Shown: positions 1 to 8,073 of the stretch, piece by piece
Layout: each line of letters opens with the position of its first letter
How positions within the stretch are numbered: the stretch's first letter is position 1
Assembly (NCBI RefSeq): GCF_004803815.1
Contig: NZ_CP012544.1
Location: 558,001-622,000 of the forward strand
DNA: 64,000 nt
Direction: 5' to 3'
Source of the DNA: Campylobacter showae
GTDB lineage: Bacteria > Campylobacterota > Campylobacteria > Campylobacterales > Campylobacteraceae
Position numbers and translations under genes: made by a program
Notes under the pieces: generated by a model
What the model was told of the DNA's origin: nothing
Seen by the model: only the letters and a program-made list of their open reading frames with translations
The model's database searches: none

Positions 1-1213
1 TTTTAAATGAGTGGAAGCCGTCCTCGTAGGAATACTTTAGGCTAAATTTGTGCATACGGCAGATGTGGTCGATGATGTAAAGGCCTAGCCCCATGCCGCT
101 GCTTTTGCTGCCCTTTTCACGGATAAAGGCTTGCATGTAGTACTCGATAGGATTTTGCAGCGGTTGACCTAGATTTCTCACGACGATACCGTCCGCGTCG
201 CAGATAACCTGCGCCTTTTTGTCGTCGGCGTATTTTAGGGCGTTATCTATGAGATTTTTTATCGCGAGCGAAAAGAGCCCGAAATCCACGCGTAGCAATA
301 TATCTCGGCGGATATCTACGCTCACTTTTTCTTCAAATTTATCGAGCATCAGCATGTCGCGCGCCTGGTCAAGGATGTTTGAAAAGTACGACTCCTGATA
401 GTTTAGCGCGTAGTTTTTGGATAGCAGCTGCTCGATCTTGCCAAACTCGTTTATGAGCATGTCAAGGCGCTCAAATATCGCTATCAAGCGCGTTTTGTGC
501 GTAGGATTTTGCACCATTTCAGAGACTATGCGCCCCTTGCCGATCGGCGTTTTTAGCTCGTGCATGATCGTACGTAAAAACAGCTGCCTAGAGCGCAAAA
601 GCTCTCTGATCTTGCTAGCTGCGGCGTCAAATTCTATCGCGACCTTGGCGATCTCGTCGTCGGAGTCGGGTTTGGCGATATTTACGTCCATATTTCCGGC
701 GCCAAATTTCCTGATATCAGAGCTTAGTTTTTTAAGCGGCATCAGCGACTTCATCACCGAAACGTAAAGCGATACAAGAAGCGCCGTCGTGAGGATAAAA
801 CCCACCCAAATCGGGTCGTTTATGTTTTTCGTATCGTCGCTTTCGAGTAAAATTTGAAACGAAGGATTTTTGATCTGCAGATACAAACTATCCTGAAAAA
901 GCAATGACTGAAATAGTCCCAGCTGCGTTTGCTTGGCAAAGACCGTCTTGCCCGTGCTTATGACGTTTGCGACGGTTTTGTCGCTTTTGACGTAGGTTAG
1001 TCCGAAATTTCTAAAATAATTAGTCAAATCGCTAGGCGGATTTGACTTTTCGTATGAGGCGATGAGGTAGTTTATCGCGTTTAGCTGCTTGTTTTTTATC
1101 TTTTCTAACGCGTTATCTAGCTGTATGCTAGCAAACGTATAAAACAAAATGCAAACAAGCGAAAACGCCAGCGCGAAAACTACCGAAATCTTCGTGGTTA
1201 AGGAGTATCTCAT
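1..1213 (-). CDS. racS: Sensor histidine kinase RacS (C-terminus cut by window edge)
   Basis: Inner-membrane sensor kinase that would phosphorylate the adjacent RacR regulator. 404 codons are visible before the left edge. Seen: a TM segment at about residues 7-30, a periplasmic part of about 100 residues, a second TM at about 133-156, a HAMP-like linker, then the H-box MHELKTP (His near 218), the N-box NLIDNALKYAD and the G-box SSGMGLGLYIIDHI close to the edge. The ATG overlaps the racR stop by 4 bp (ATGA), so the two are translationally coupled. The RacR-RacS pair divergent from dnaJ is the arrangement known in C. jejuni, where it affects growth temperature response and colonisation. The stimulus cannot be read from sequence. 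Symbol assigned from family plus synteny. Confidence 0.88.
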   Translation of the reverse strand, partial: MRYSLTTKISVVFALAFSLVCILFYTFASIQLDNALEKIKNKQLNAINYLIASYEKSNPPSDLTNYFRNFGLTYVKSDKTVANVISTGKTVFAKQTQLGLFQSLLFQDSLYLQIKNPSFQILLESDDTKNINDPIWVGFILTTALLVSLYVSVMKSLMPLKKLSSDIRKFGAGNMDVNIAKPDSDDEIAKVAIEFDAAASKIRELLRSRQLFLRTIMHELKTPIGKGRIVSEMVQNPTHKTRLIAIFERLDMLINEFGKIEQLLSKNYALNYQESYFSNILDQARDMLMLDKFEEKVSVDIRRDILLRVDFGLFSLAIKNLIDNALKYADDKKAQVICDADGIVVRNLGQPLQNPIEYYMQAFIREKGSKSSGMGLGLYIIDHICRMHKFSLKYSYEDGFHSFK

Positions 1214-1881
1214 CCTATGAGTTTATAGCCTATTCCGCGTACCGAAAATATATGTTTAGGCGCTTTTGAGCTGTCGCCGATCTTGGTTCTTAGTCTGCCG
1301 ATGATGACGTCTAGGCTCTTTGAGTCCTTGTCTTTTAGGCTTTTGCAGTTATAAACCAGCTGCTCGCGAGAGACTGAAAAGCTATGTTGTTTGATAAGGT
1401 AGCTCAAAATTTCATACTCGGCCGGCGTTAGCGTTAGGCTTTCGTTGTTGTAGTAGATTTCGTGTCTGCGCTCGTCTATCCTAAACAGCGTATCTACGAC
1501 CTCTTCTTGCACTTCGTTGGTCTTTTTGTAGCGGCGGATTAGGCTCATTATGCGCGCGTACATCTCTTTTGGATCGTATGGCTTTGGTAGATAGTCGTCC
1601 GCGCCTAGCTGCAGGCCCACGACCTTATCGCTGATGTCGCTGCGAGCAGAGGAGATGATGATAGGGATGTTGTATTTGCTACGGATCTCTTTGCACACTT
1701 CTAGGCCGTCCATGCCAGGCAAGGTAAGGTCTAGGATAAGCAGATCGAAATTTTTTACTCCCGCGCTTAGTCCCAAATAAGGATCTTCGAAATTTGTTAC
1801 TTTTATATTAAAATCGCTCAAGTACTCGGATAGGATTTGCGCGAATTCCGGATCGTCTTCAATCATTAAAACATTAATCAT
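1210..1881 (-). CDS. racR: OmpR-family response regulator RacR
   Basis: DNA-binding response regulator of 223 residues. The receiver domain (about 1-115) carries the acidic pair at Glu8-Asp9-Asp10, the phosphoacceptor Asp51 (LILDLTLPGMDG) and the conserved Lys in YLPKPYDP. A winged-helix Trans_reg_C domain follows (about 130-222, ending SVRGIGYKLIG), typical of OmpR/PhoB regulators. It lies upstream of racS with a 4-bp overlap. A TATAAT -10 box sits at 1914-1919 on the minus strand, in the 161-bp gap shared with divergent dnaJ, so both promoters face each other there. By synteny with C. jejuni this is RacR; target genes are unknown here. Confidence 0.9.
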   Translation of the reverse strand: MINVLMIEDDPEFAQILSEYLSDFNIKVTNFEDPYLGLSAGVKNFDLLILDLTLPGMDGLEVCKEIRSKYNIPIIISSARSDISDKVVGLQLGADDYLPKPYDPKEMYARIMSLIRRYKKTNEVQEEVVDTLFRIDERRHEIYYNNESLTLTPAEYEILSYLIKQHSFSVSREQLVYNCKSLKDKDSKSLDVIIGRLRTKIGDSSKAPKHIFSVRGIGYKLIG

Positions 1882-1913
1882 TTTAAGCCTTTCAAATAGA
1901 TTTAACGAAAATG

Positions 1914-1919
1914 ATTATA
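1914..1919 (-). promoter_or_regulatory. -10 box for racRS
   Basis: TATAAT on the minus strand, 33 bp before the racR start, in AT-rich DNA as in Campylobacter sigma-70 promoters, which usually lack a clear -35 box. Sequence match only. Confidence 0.5.
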
Positions 1920-2003
1920 ACCAAAAAAAGTTAAATTTTTTTTCCGAATTTAATATCCTCGTTTAAAATTCTCCCCCGCTTTGAATTTTTATAAATAATA
2001 AGA

Positions 2004-2009
2004 TAAAAT
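2004..2009 (+). promoter_or_regulatory. -10 box for dnaJ
   Basis: TAAAAT preceded by AGA, 33 bp before the dnaJ GTG. No HrcA CIRCE inverted repeat or HspR HAIR-like repeat was recognised in the 161-bp gap between racR and dnaJ. Sequence match only. Confidence 0.4.
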
Positions 2010-2042
2010 CGCCCTTTAAATTTAAAAATTTTAGGAGATTTT

Positions 2043-3215
2043 GTGGAAATAGACTACTACGAAATTTTAGAAATCAGTAAAAATAGCGACTCTGAAACCA
2101 TAAAAAAAGCATTTAGAAAACTAGCGCTAAAGTACCATCCAGACCGCAATCAAGGCGACAAAGAGGCGGAAGAAAATTTTAAAAAGGTAAACGAAGCCTA
2201 CCAGGTGCTAGGCGACGAGGAAAAGCGCGCGATATACGATAGATACGGCAAAGCGGGGCTTGAGGGCAGAGGCGGCTTTAGCTCTAGCGGATTTAGCGCG
2301 GATTTTGATTTGGGCGATATCTTTAACTCGTTTTTTGGCGGCGGATTTAGCCCTGGCGCAAGCAGCCGTAAAAGAAGCAGCGACAAATATCCGCTCGATC
2401 TAGAGATAGCTCTTAGGATCAAATTTAACGAAGCGGTGTTCGGCACCGAAAAAGAGATAGAATTTACGATAAAAAAACCGTGCCAAACCTGCAAAGGCAG
2501 CGGCTCGAAAGACGGCAAAACGCACGTATGTCCGCACTGTGAGGGCAGGGGCCGGATATCGCAGCAAAGGGGCTTTATGAGCTTCGTGCAGGAATGTCCG
2601 TACTGTAACGGCACGGGCGAAACGGTCAAGGATAGATGCTCTGATTGCGGCGGTAGCGGCTACAAAGAAGAACGCCAAAGCGTGAAAGTAAATATCCCCG
2701 AAGGCATCGACGACGGTATGCGTATGCGCGTGAGCGAAAAGGGCAATGTATCATCAACCGGCGCTAGAGGCGATCTATACGTGCATATCGAAGTTGAGGC
2801 CGACGAGCATTTCGTGCGTCACGAAAGCGACGTTTATATCGAGATTCCGGTATTTTTCACGCAGGCGGTTTTGGGCGAGACGATCACGATCCCGACGCTA
2901 AAAGGCACGACCGAGCTAAAGCTACCGGTCGGCGCAAAAGACAAGCAGCAGTTCGTATTTGACGGGCTCGGCATAAAAAACGTAAATAGCAAAAGGTACG
3001 GCAGGCTCGTAGCTCAAATCTCCATAAAAACTCCAAAAGAGCTAACGGACGAGCAGATCTCTCTACTAAATCAGCTGCAAGAAAGCTTCGGTATCAAGGC
3101 GGGCAAGGCGAGCTACGACGAAGAAGAAGACGAAGGAATTTTGGACAAGATAAAAGGGTGGTTTAAGGGTGAAGAGGCCGATAGTAAAGGCAAGAAAAAG
3201 AGCAAAAAGGCGTAA
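2043..3215 (+). CDS. dnaJ: Chaperone DnaJ (Hsp40, type I)
   Basis: Co-chaperone that delivers substrates to DnaK and stimulates its ATPase. 390 residues, usual length. Seen: J domain with HPD at 32-34, a Gly/Phe-rich stretch (about 70-118), four zinc-binding CxxCxGxG motifs starting near residue 147 (CQTCKGSG, CPHCEGRG, CPYCNGTG, CSDCGGSG), then the C-terminal substrate-binding domains. The tail adds about 30 charged residues after an acidic run (DEEEDEG), ending in a Lys-rich stretch. The start is GTG with AGGAG 6 bases upstream. Divergent from racRS. Confidence 0.97.
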   Translation: MEIDYYEILEISKNSDSETIKKAFRKLALKYHPDRNQGDKEAEENFKKVNEAYQVLGDEEKRAIYDRYGKAGLEGRGGFSSSGFSADFDLGDIFNSFFGGGFSPGASSRKRSSDKYPLDLEIALRIKFNEAVFGTEKEIEFTIKKPCQTCKGSGSKDGKTHVCPHCEGRGRISQQRGFMSFVQECPYCNGTGETVKDRCSDCGGSGYKEERQSVKVNIPEGIDDGMRMRVSEKGNVSSTGARGDLYVHIEVEADEHFVRHESDVYIEIPVFFTQAVLGETITIPTLKGTTELKLPVGAKDKQQFVFDGLGIKNVNSKRYGRLVAQISIKTPKELTDEQISLLNQLQESFGIKAGKASYDEEEDEGILDKIKGWFKGEEADSKGKKKSKKA

Positions 3216-3334
3216 ATTTAGGTCAAATTTGCCTTTTGACGGGCGCAATATTTTGTTAAATTTGCCCAGTCGCTCGGGCTTAAATTTGCGCTCGTTACAA
3301 AACGGCGCGTTAAATTCGGCATTGAAAATACAAG

Positions 3335-3928
3335 ATGAATAAATTTATATTTTTAGCCGCTTTTGCGGCGGTTTCTTTAAATGCGGCGGGGTGCGATACG
3401 GACTGGCTTCAAAAAGATTGCGACGCGGGCGATTTTGAGAGCTGCGATAACTTAGGGCTTGCCTACATCGGCATCAAGCTTGAAGAGTGCGACCTGGACA
3501 AAAACTACGAAAAGGCGTTTGCGCTGTTTAAAAAGGCGTGCGACGGGGAGTACGTGCGCGCTTGCGTAAATTTGGGCGTCGCCTACCGCAAAGGCGAAGG
3601 GGTTAAAAAGGACGAGCCAAAGGCTGCCGAGCTCTATAAAAAAGCCTGCGATAGCGGGTATTTGCTGGGTTGTGCGAACTTAGGCTCACTTTACGAGCAG
3701 GGGCTCGGCGTCAAAAAAGACGCGCAAAAAGCGGGCGAAATCTGGCGCAAAGCCTGCGAGGCAAAGGACGGGATGTCGTGCTTTAATCTCGGCGCGCTTT
3801 ACTACAACGCAATGCTCGGCGAAAAAGACGTGGCTCGCGCAAAAAACTATCTGCAAAAGGCGTGCGCCTACGGCTGGAATGAGGGCTGCGAAGCCGCCGA
3901 AGCGATAGAAAAAGCCGCGAAACGCTAA
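3335..3928 (+). CDS. Secreted Sel1-repeat, cysteine-rich (Hcp-like) protein
   Basis: 197 residues with an N-terminal signal peptide (hydrophobic residues 3-15, cut near LNAAG). The mature part is about four Sel1/TPR-like repeats with the signatures NLGVAYRKGEGVKKD and NLGSLYEQGLGVKKD, each closing with a KKAC-type helix. Cysteines recur about once per helix in pairs, as in the Helicobacter cysteine-rich proteins (Hcp), where each repeat is disulfide-locked. Probably periplasmic or secreted. No catalytic role is supported: Hcp proteins were once called beta-lactamases, and that label should not be carried over. The ATG lacks a strong ribosome-binding site. Confidence 0.85.
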   Translation: MNKFIFLAAFAAVSLNAAGCDTDWLQKDCDAGDFESCDNLGLAYIGIKLEECDLDKNYEKAFALFKKACDGEYVRACVNLGVAYRKGEGVKKDEPKAAELYKKACDSGYLLGCANLGSLYEQGLGVKKDAQKAGEIWRKACEAKDGMSCFNLGALYYNAMLGEKDVARAKNYLQKACAYGWNEGCEAAEAIEKAAKR

Positions 3929-4173
3929 ATTTGCCGAAGCAGGCCTTGGCGGCGGCGCGGAATTTAAATTTGCGCTACGTAATCGCCCGCGTAAATTTTG
4001 CGTTTAGCGCGAAAATTTGATCGCTTTTTGCGTCAAATTTGACGGATTGATTTGCAAATAACCGCGGCGAAATTTACCCAAAAGCGGCGAGTTAAATTTG
4101 CCCTTTCAAATTTAACGAAAACAAATGCGTCAAATTTGGCTCAAATTTCAGGGCAAATTTTACAAAATAAGCT
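3929..4173. other. AAATTT-rich intergenic stretch
   Basis: 245 bp between convergent genes, packed with AAATTT words (as CAAATTT, AAATTTA, AAATTTG). No RNA, terminator with a T tract or coding signal was recognised. An open frame at 4052-4282 runs through it into uvrC antisense and looks fortuitous. Confidence 0.4.
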
Positions 4174-5988
4174 TCAAATTTCACTCTCTTTTAGCTGCTC
4201 GATTTTAGCCGCTACGCTCCTATTCGTCACCTTTTCTATCTCCTCGCTCGTTGCGGTCATTATCGCTTCAAAGCTGCCGTAAAATTTAACGAGCTTTGCG
4301 ATACTGCCCGCCGATACGCCGGCGTCTGCTAGCTTGCTAGCGCCCAGATCCTCCTTGCGCTTGGTTTTTTGATGAAAGGTAATGGCAAATCTGTGCGCCT
4401 CGTCACGAAGACGCTGAAAAAACTGTAGTCGTCTGTCGCCGACGGGCAATGTAAATACGCCGCTGCTAGCGTAAATTTTATCCCTCGCGCCGCCTTTTGC
4501 ACGGTGGGCTTTGGCGTCTATTTTTTCTTTTGAGATGGCGAGTATATCGACGTTTGCGCCGCTGCTAGCGATGATATCCGAGGCGAGGTCTAGCAGCGCC
4601 TGGCCGCCGTCGATGAGCCAGAGATCGGGCGGACTAAGTTTGTCAAACCGCAAAGCACGCTCTGTTAGCATCTGGCGCATCTGATCGTAGTCGTTTGCGT
4701 GGGAGAGGTGCATGTGGCGGTAGTGCTCCTTGGCGAAGTTTCCGTGCTCAAAGCGCACCATCGCGCCGACTGCGGCCGCGCCGAACATATGCGAGTTGTC
4801 AAAGGTCTCGATGACATGCGGCGCGCATGCGAGGCCAAAATACTCCTTTAGCTCGTCCAAAAACGCGTCGTCGTGGGTTTTTAGGTACTTTTGGATAAAG
4901 ACCTGTGCGTTTGTTAGCGCCATCTCGCAGATGCGCTTTTTCTCGCCGATTTTAGGCACCGATATGCTAAATTTACGGCCGTGGCGAGCGGTTAAAATCT
5001 CCTCTACTAGACTTGCGTCCTCAAAGGCTTCTAGCGTGTAAATTTTAGCGCTCACGACTGGCGCGCCAGCCGGGAAGCTCTCTAAAACGATTTGCTTGTA
5101 AGCGTCGTTTAGATCGCCTTGCGAGCTCATTTTTGCGTTCGTGATGTTTTGATACACGCCGCTGATCTTGCCGCCGTGCACGCTAAAACGCACCGCGCAA
5201 AGCAAATTTTGCTCCGCGCCCACGGCAAAAACCTCAAAGTCCTCGAGCTTAGCCAGATCGACCTCGATTTTGACGTCTAGGTCTTTGATAGCGTTGATCT
5301 TATCGCGCACGAGGGCGGCTTGCTCGTAGTTTTCGTTTTGGGCGTATTTGTTCATCAAATTTACGAGCTTTGGCAGCATAGAAAGAGGATTATTTAGCGC
5401 CGCGATCGCGCTCTCTACGACCTTGGCGTAGTCTGCGGGCGAAATTTTGCTGATGAGAGGGGCCTCGGAGTAGCCGATCTGATAAGGTAGATATGCGCCC
5501 GTGGCTTTGAGCGCGCTTTTGCTTTGCACGAGTTTAAAGCTTAGCCTTAGCGCATCCAAAAGCTCGCGCACGCCGCGAAAATAGGGGCCGAAATACTTGA
5601 TATTTTTGCCTCGGACGATCTTTCGCGTGATCTCAAAGCGCGGGAAATCCTCGTCCAAATTTACGTATATGTAGGGATAAGTCTTATCGTCGCGCAGCAA
5701 GATGTTGTATTTGGGCCTTAGCTGCTTGATGAAGGAGTTTTCTAGTATCAGCGCGTCGGCTTCGCTGGGAGTAACGATATACTCGAGGTGTACGGCCTCG
5801 CTGATCATCTTGTGTATGCGCGGGCTGACCTTGGGCGAGGGGGCGAGCTCGGGCGTAAATGAAAAGTAGCTTTTGACGCGGTTTTTTAAAATTTTAGCCT
5901 TGCCGACGTAAAGCAGCTTGCCGGCCTTGTCGAAATACTGATAAACGCCGGGCTTGGCGGGCAACGAGCGGATCTCGTCGATTAGCAA
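4174..5988 (-). CDS. uvrC: UvrABC system protein C (excinuclease)
   Basis: Nuclease subunit of nucleotide excision repair, making the 3' and 5' incisions at lesions marked by UvrA-UvrB. 604 residues. Seen: N-terminal GIY-YIG nuclease (PGVYQYF, LLYVGKAKIL; residues about 12-35), UVR UvrB-contact motif (about 210-235, YEQAALVRDKINAI), the RNase H-like 5'-incision domain (IETFDNSHMFG and LWLIDGGQALLDLA), and a C-terminal helix-hairpin-helix. The first hairpin is degenerate (LADAGVSAGSIAKLVKFYG rather than the usual GIG-type turn). Followed downstream on the same strand direction upstream by the DUF721 gene, as next to guaA in C. jejuni. Confidence 0.96.
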   Translation of the reverse strand: MLIDEIRSLPAKPGVYQYFDKAGKLLYVGKAKILKNRVKSYFSFTPELAPSPKVSPRIHKMISEAVHLEYIVTPSEADALILENSFIKQLRPKYNILLRDDKTYPYIYVNLDEDFPRFEITRKIVRGKNIKYFGPYFRGVRELLDALRLSFKLVQSKSALKATGAYLPYQIGYSEAPLISKISPADYAKVVESAIAALNNPLSMLPKLVNLMNKYAQNENYEQAALVRDKINAIKDLDVKIEVDLAKLEDFEVFAVGAEQNLLCAVRFSVHGGKISGVYQNITNAKMSSQGDLNDAYKQIVLESFPAGAPVVSAKIYTLEAFEDASLVEEILTARHGRKFSISVPKIGEKKRICEMALTNAQVFIQKYLKTHDDAFLDELKEYFGLACAPHVIETFDNSHMFGAAAVGAMVRFEHGNFAKEHYRHMHLSHANDYDQMRQMLTERALRFDKLSPPDLWLIDGGQALLDLASDIIASSGANVDILAISKEKIDAKAHRAKGGARDKIYASSGVFTLPVGDRRLQFFQRLRDEAHRFAITFHQKTKRKEDLGASKLADAGVSAGSIAKLVKFYGSFEAIMTATSEEIEKVTNRSVAAKIEQLKESEI

Positions 5989-6052
5989 ATTTTAGCTCCC
6001 GCTAGTAAATTTGAGCTTTTGCCGTTTGGGGTTAAATTCGGCCAAATTTGAT

Positions 6053-6535
6053 TCATCGCGCCTCGCTTGATTCTTTAGCTAAATTTTGCTTGATAGCAAG
6101 GCGAATTTTTTCAAATCCTTCGAAAATCCGCTCGCTTTTGGCTAAATTTATAAACTCGCCTTTAGATGGCTCGGCGTAGGTAAAAATTCGCTTTTTTTCG
6201 TATGGGTCAGTCGCTTTTTTAAATTTTAAATGCTTTGTCACAAAAAATTTAACGTCCGTCACGCGAGCGAGCCTGCCGTCAAAATTTACGCTAGAATAGA
6301 TTTTTAATAAGCCTTTTAACATTTTTATACTACTATCGCTTTTTAATTCCTGAAGTCCTAGCGGATGAAACAGGGCGAAAAACAAAATGCCGTTTTTCTC
6401 GTAGCAAAAGGCGATGAGCCTGCGATGATTTAGGCTTAAAAGCCGTAAAAATTCCCCGCATTCGCTACGGTTTTTTAACTCTTTATAAAAAGGATTATCA
6501 ACAATATGTCGAATAATAGTTTTAGCGTCTTTCAT
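6053..6535 (-). CDS. DUF721 / DciA-like protein
   Basis: 160 residues, cytoplasmic. The N-terminal half fits the DUF721/DciA pattern: an amphipathic helix, a hydrophobic strand pair (LIAFCYEKNGILFFALFHP), a helix with ELKSDSSIKMLKGLL and a closing strand (VTDVKFFVTKHL). DciA is the widespread loader or operator of the replicative helicase DnaB. The C-terminal 60 residues are charged and not recognised. The match is by fold pattern rather than by strong sequence identity, so the function is inference. It precedes uvrC on the minus strand by 64 bp. Its first 30 bp overlap, antisense, the start of a small plus-strand lipoprotein gene. Confidence 0.6.
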   Translation of the reverse strand: MKDAKTIIRHIVDNPFYKELKNRSECGEFLRLLSLNHRRLIAFCYEKNGILFFALFHPLGLQELKSDSSIKMLKGLLKIYSSVNFDGRLARVTDVKFFVTKHLKFKKATDPYEKKRIFTYAEPSKGEFINLAKSERIFEGFEKIRLAIKQNLAKESSEAR

Positions 6536-6658
6536 AAGGCGATTTTAGCATTTTTTTTGTTAATTTTTATAGCAGGTTGCGGCCACAAGGGTGATCCGTT
6601 CTATGAAGTGCCGTCCGAGCCCTCAAACAGTAAAACCGAAAAGATAAATAAACTATAA
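6506..6658 (+). CDS. Small LptM-like lipoprotein (50 aa)
   Basis: Short frame of 50 residues. Seen: N-terminal hydrophobic helix (about 12-23), lipobox ending IAGC with Cys25, then GCGHKGDPFYEVP and a polar tail. This matches the LptM (YifL) family signature CGxKGPLYxP; LptM helps the LPS translocon LptD mature its disulfides in enterobacteria. The start ATG follows an AGGA at 6491-6494. The gene begins inside the 5' end of the oppositely oriented DUF721 gene (30-bp overlap) and ends 14 bp before nhaD, so it is probably transcribed with nhaD. lptD lies 12.6 kb away in this window. Function is by analogy only. Confidence 0.75.
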   Translation: MSNNSFSVFHKAILAFFLLIFIAGCGHKGDPFYEVPSEPSNSKTEKINKL

Positions 6659-6672
6659 ATCAAGGAGAACAA

Positions 6673-8064
6673 ATGAAGATCGTCGGACTTTTGAGTCTGT
6701 TTTTCGCTTTGGCCTTCGGTAGCGGCGACGCTGCGGGCGAGGCTTTAAATTTAACGACTACGTGGGTGGGTATCGCGAGCCTCATCATTTTCGTCGTGGG
6801 ATATTTTTTCATCGCTACGGAGGAAAATTTTCACATCGACAAGGCTAAACCGGCCATATTTATCGGCACTTTTATGTTTCTGCTTATCGGCTTTTATATG
6901 CTGGCAAACGGCCTAGACGTGCATTTGTTGCAAAATGAGGTAAATCACCTGATTTTAGAGATTTCGCAGATTGTATTTTTCCTAATGGTCGCGATGACCT
7001 ATATCGAGGCGCTTATCGAGCGTGACGTATTTAACGCGCTAAAATACAACCTCGTCTCAAAAGGCTATACATACAAAAGACTCTTTTGGCTAACGGGCGT
7101 TTTGGCGTTTTTCATTAGCCCGGTCGCCGACAATCTAACTACCGCTCTTATCCTCTCCACTGTACTTTTAACGATAGATAGAAATAATACGAATTTCCTA
7201 GTAGCCGGCGCGATAAATATCGTCGTAGCCGCAAACGCAGGCGGCGCATGGAGTCCGTTTGGCGATATCACGACGCTAATGGCGTGGGCTGCGGGCAAGG
7301 CTCCTTTTATCGACTTTTTCGCGCTTTTCCCTGCTTCATTTATCGGCTGGCTAGTTACGGCTTTCTTACTAGCGCGCATCGTACCTGCGGGCAGTCCGCA
7401 TTTTGACCCTGCGACAGAGCAGAAAGTAAGCATCAAAAAGGGCGGTAAAGTCGTTATCGGTCTTGGCGCATTTACGATATTTTCGGCTGTTATGATGCAT
7501 CAGCTTTTTCACCTACCTGCGATGTGGGGCATGATGTTTGGCTTCTCGCTTCTTAGCATCTACACCTACATCTACAAAAAAACTAATAAAAACGAAGAGC
7601 CTATGCACGTCTTTCACTATATGTCAAAGATCGAAAACAACACGCTTTTCTTCTTTTTCGGTATCCTTGCCGCCGTCGGCGCGCTGCACTTCGTCGGATT
7701 TTTAAACTATGCCGTTTCTCTTTATGATAAATTTGGCGCCACTGCCGTAAATATAGGTGTCGGCTTCCTGTCTGCTATCGTGGATAACGTCCCTGTTATG
7801 TCCGCCGTGCTAAAAGCAAATCCTATGATGGGCGCGGATGTGGGCGAAAATTTAAGCCAGTGGCTATTAGTTACCTTAACTGCGGGTATCGGCGGATCTA
7901 TGATAAGCTTCGGTTCGGCTGCGGGCGTTGGCGTTATGGGCAAACTAAAAGGCATCTATACCTTCGGCGCGCATATGAAATACGCATGGACCGTGGTTGC
8001 CGGCTATATCGTATCGGTCGTGATCTGGTACATACAGTTTGAAATTTTCCATTTGTATTTTTAA
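6673..8064 (+). CDS. nhaD: Na+/H+ antiporter NhaD
   Basis: Polytopic inner-membrane sodium/proton antiporter of the NhaD branch of the IT superfamily. 463 residues with about 12 hydrophobic segments. Seen: the conserved loop FISPVADNLTTAL and its pseudo-symmetric partner FLSAIVDNVPVMSA, both with Asp-Asn at the transport site, plus NAGGAWSPFGDITTLM and GGSMISFGSAAGVGVMG. The ATG has AAGGAG 7 bases upstream. It sits between the small lipoprotein and guaA (9-bp gap to guaA), so these three may be one transcript. C. jejuni lacks this gene between the DUF721 gene and guaA as far as recalled. Confidence 0.93.
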   Translation: MKIVGLLSLFFALAFGSGDAAGEALNLTTTWVGIASLIIFVVGYFFIATEENFHIDKAKPAIFIGTFMFLLIGFYMLANGLDVHLLQNEVNHLILEISQIVFFLMVAMTYIEALIERDVFNALKYNLVSKGYTYKRLFWLTGVLAFFISPVADNLTTALILSTVLLTIDRNNTNFLVAGAINIVVAANAGGAWSPFGDITTLMAWAAGKAPFIDFFALFPASFIGWLVTAFLLARIVPAGSPHFDPATEQKVSIKKGGKVVIGLGAFTIFSAVMMHQLFHLPAMWGMMFGFSLLSIYTYIYKKTNKNEEPMHVFHYMSKIENNTLFFFFGILAAVGALHFVGFLNYAVSLYDKFGATAVNIGVGFLSAIVDNVPVMSAVLKANPMMGADVGENLSQWLLVTLTAGIGGSMISFGSAAGVGVMGKLKGIYTFGAHMKYAWTVVAGYIVSVVIWYIQFEIFHLYF

Positions 8065-8073
8065 AGGGCAATC

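Noticed and set aside
4052-4282. Open frame of 76 codons on the plus strand
   Set aside because: Runs through AAATTT-rich DNA into uvrC antisense; no RBS or recognisable domain.
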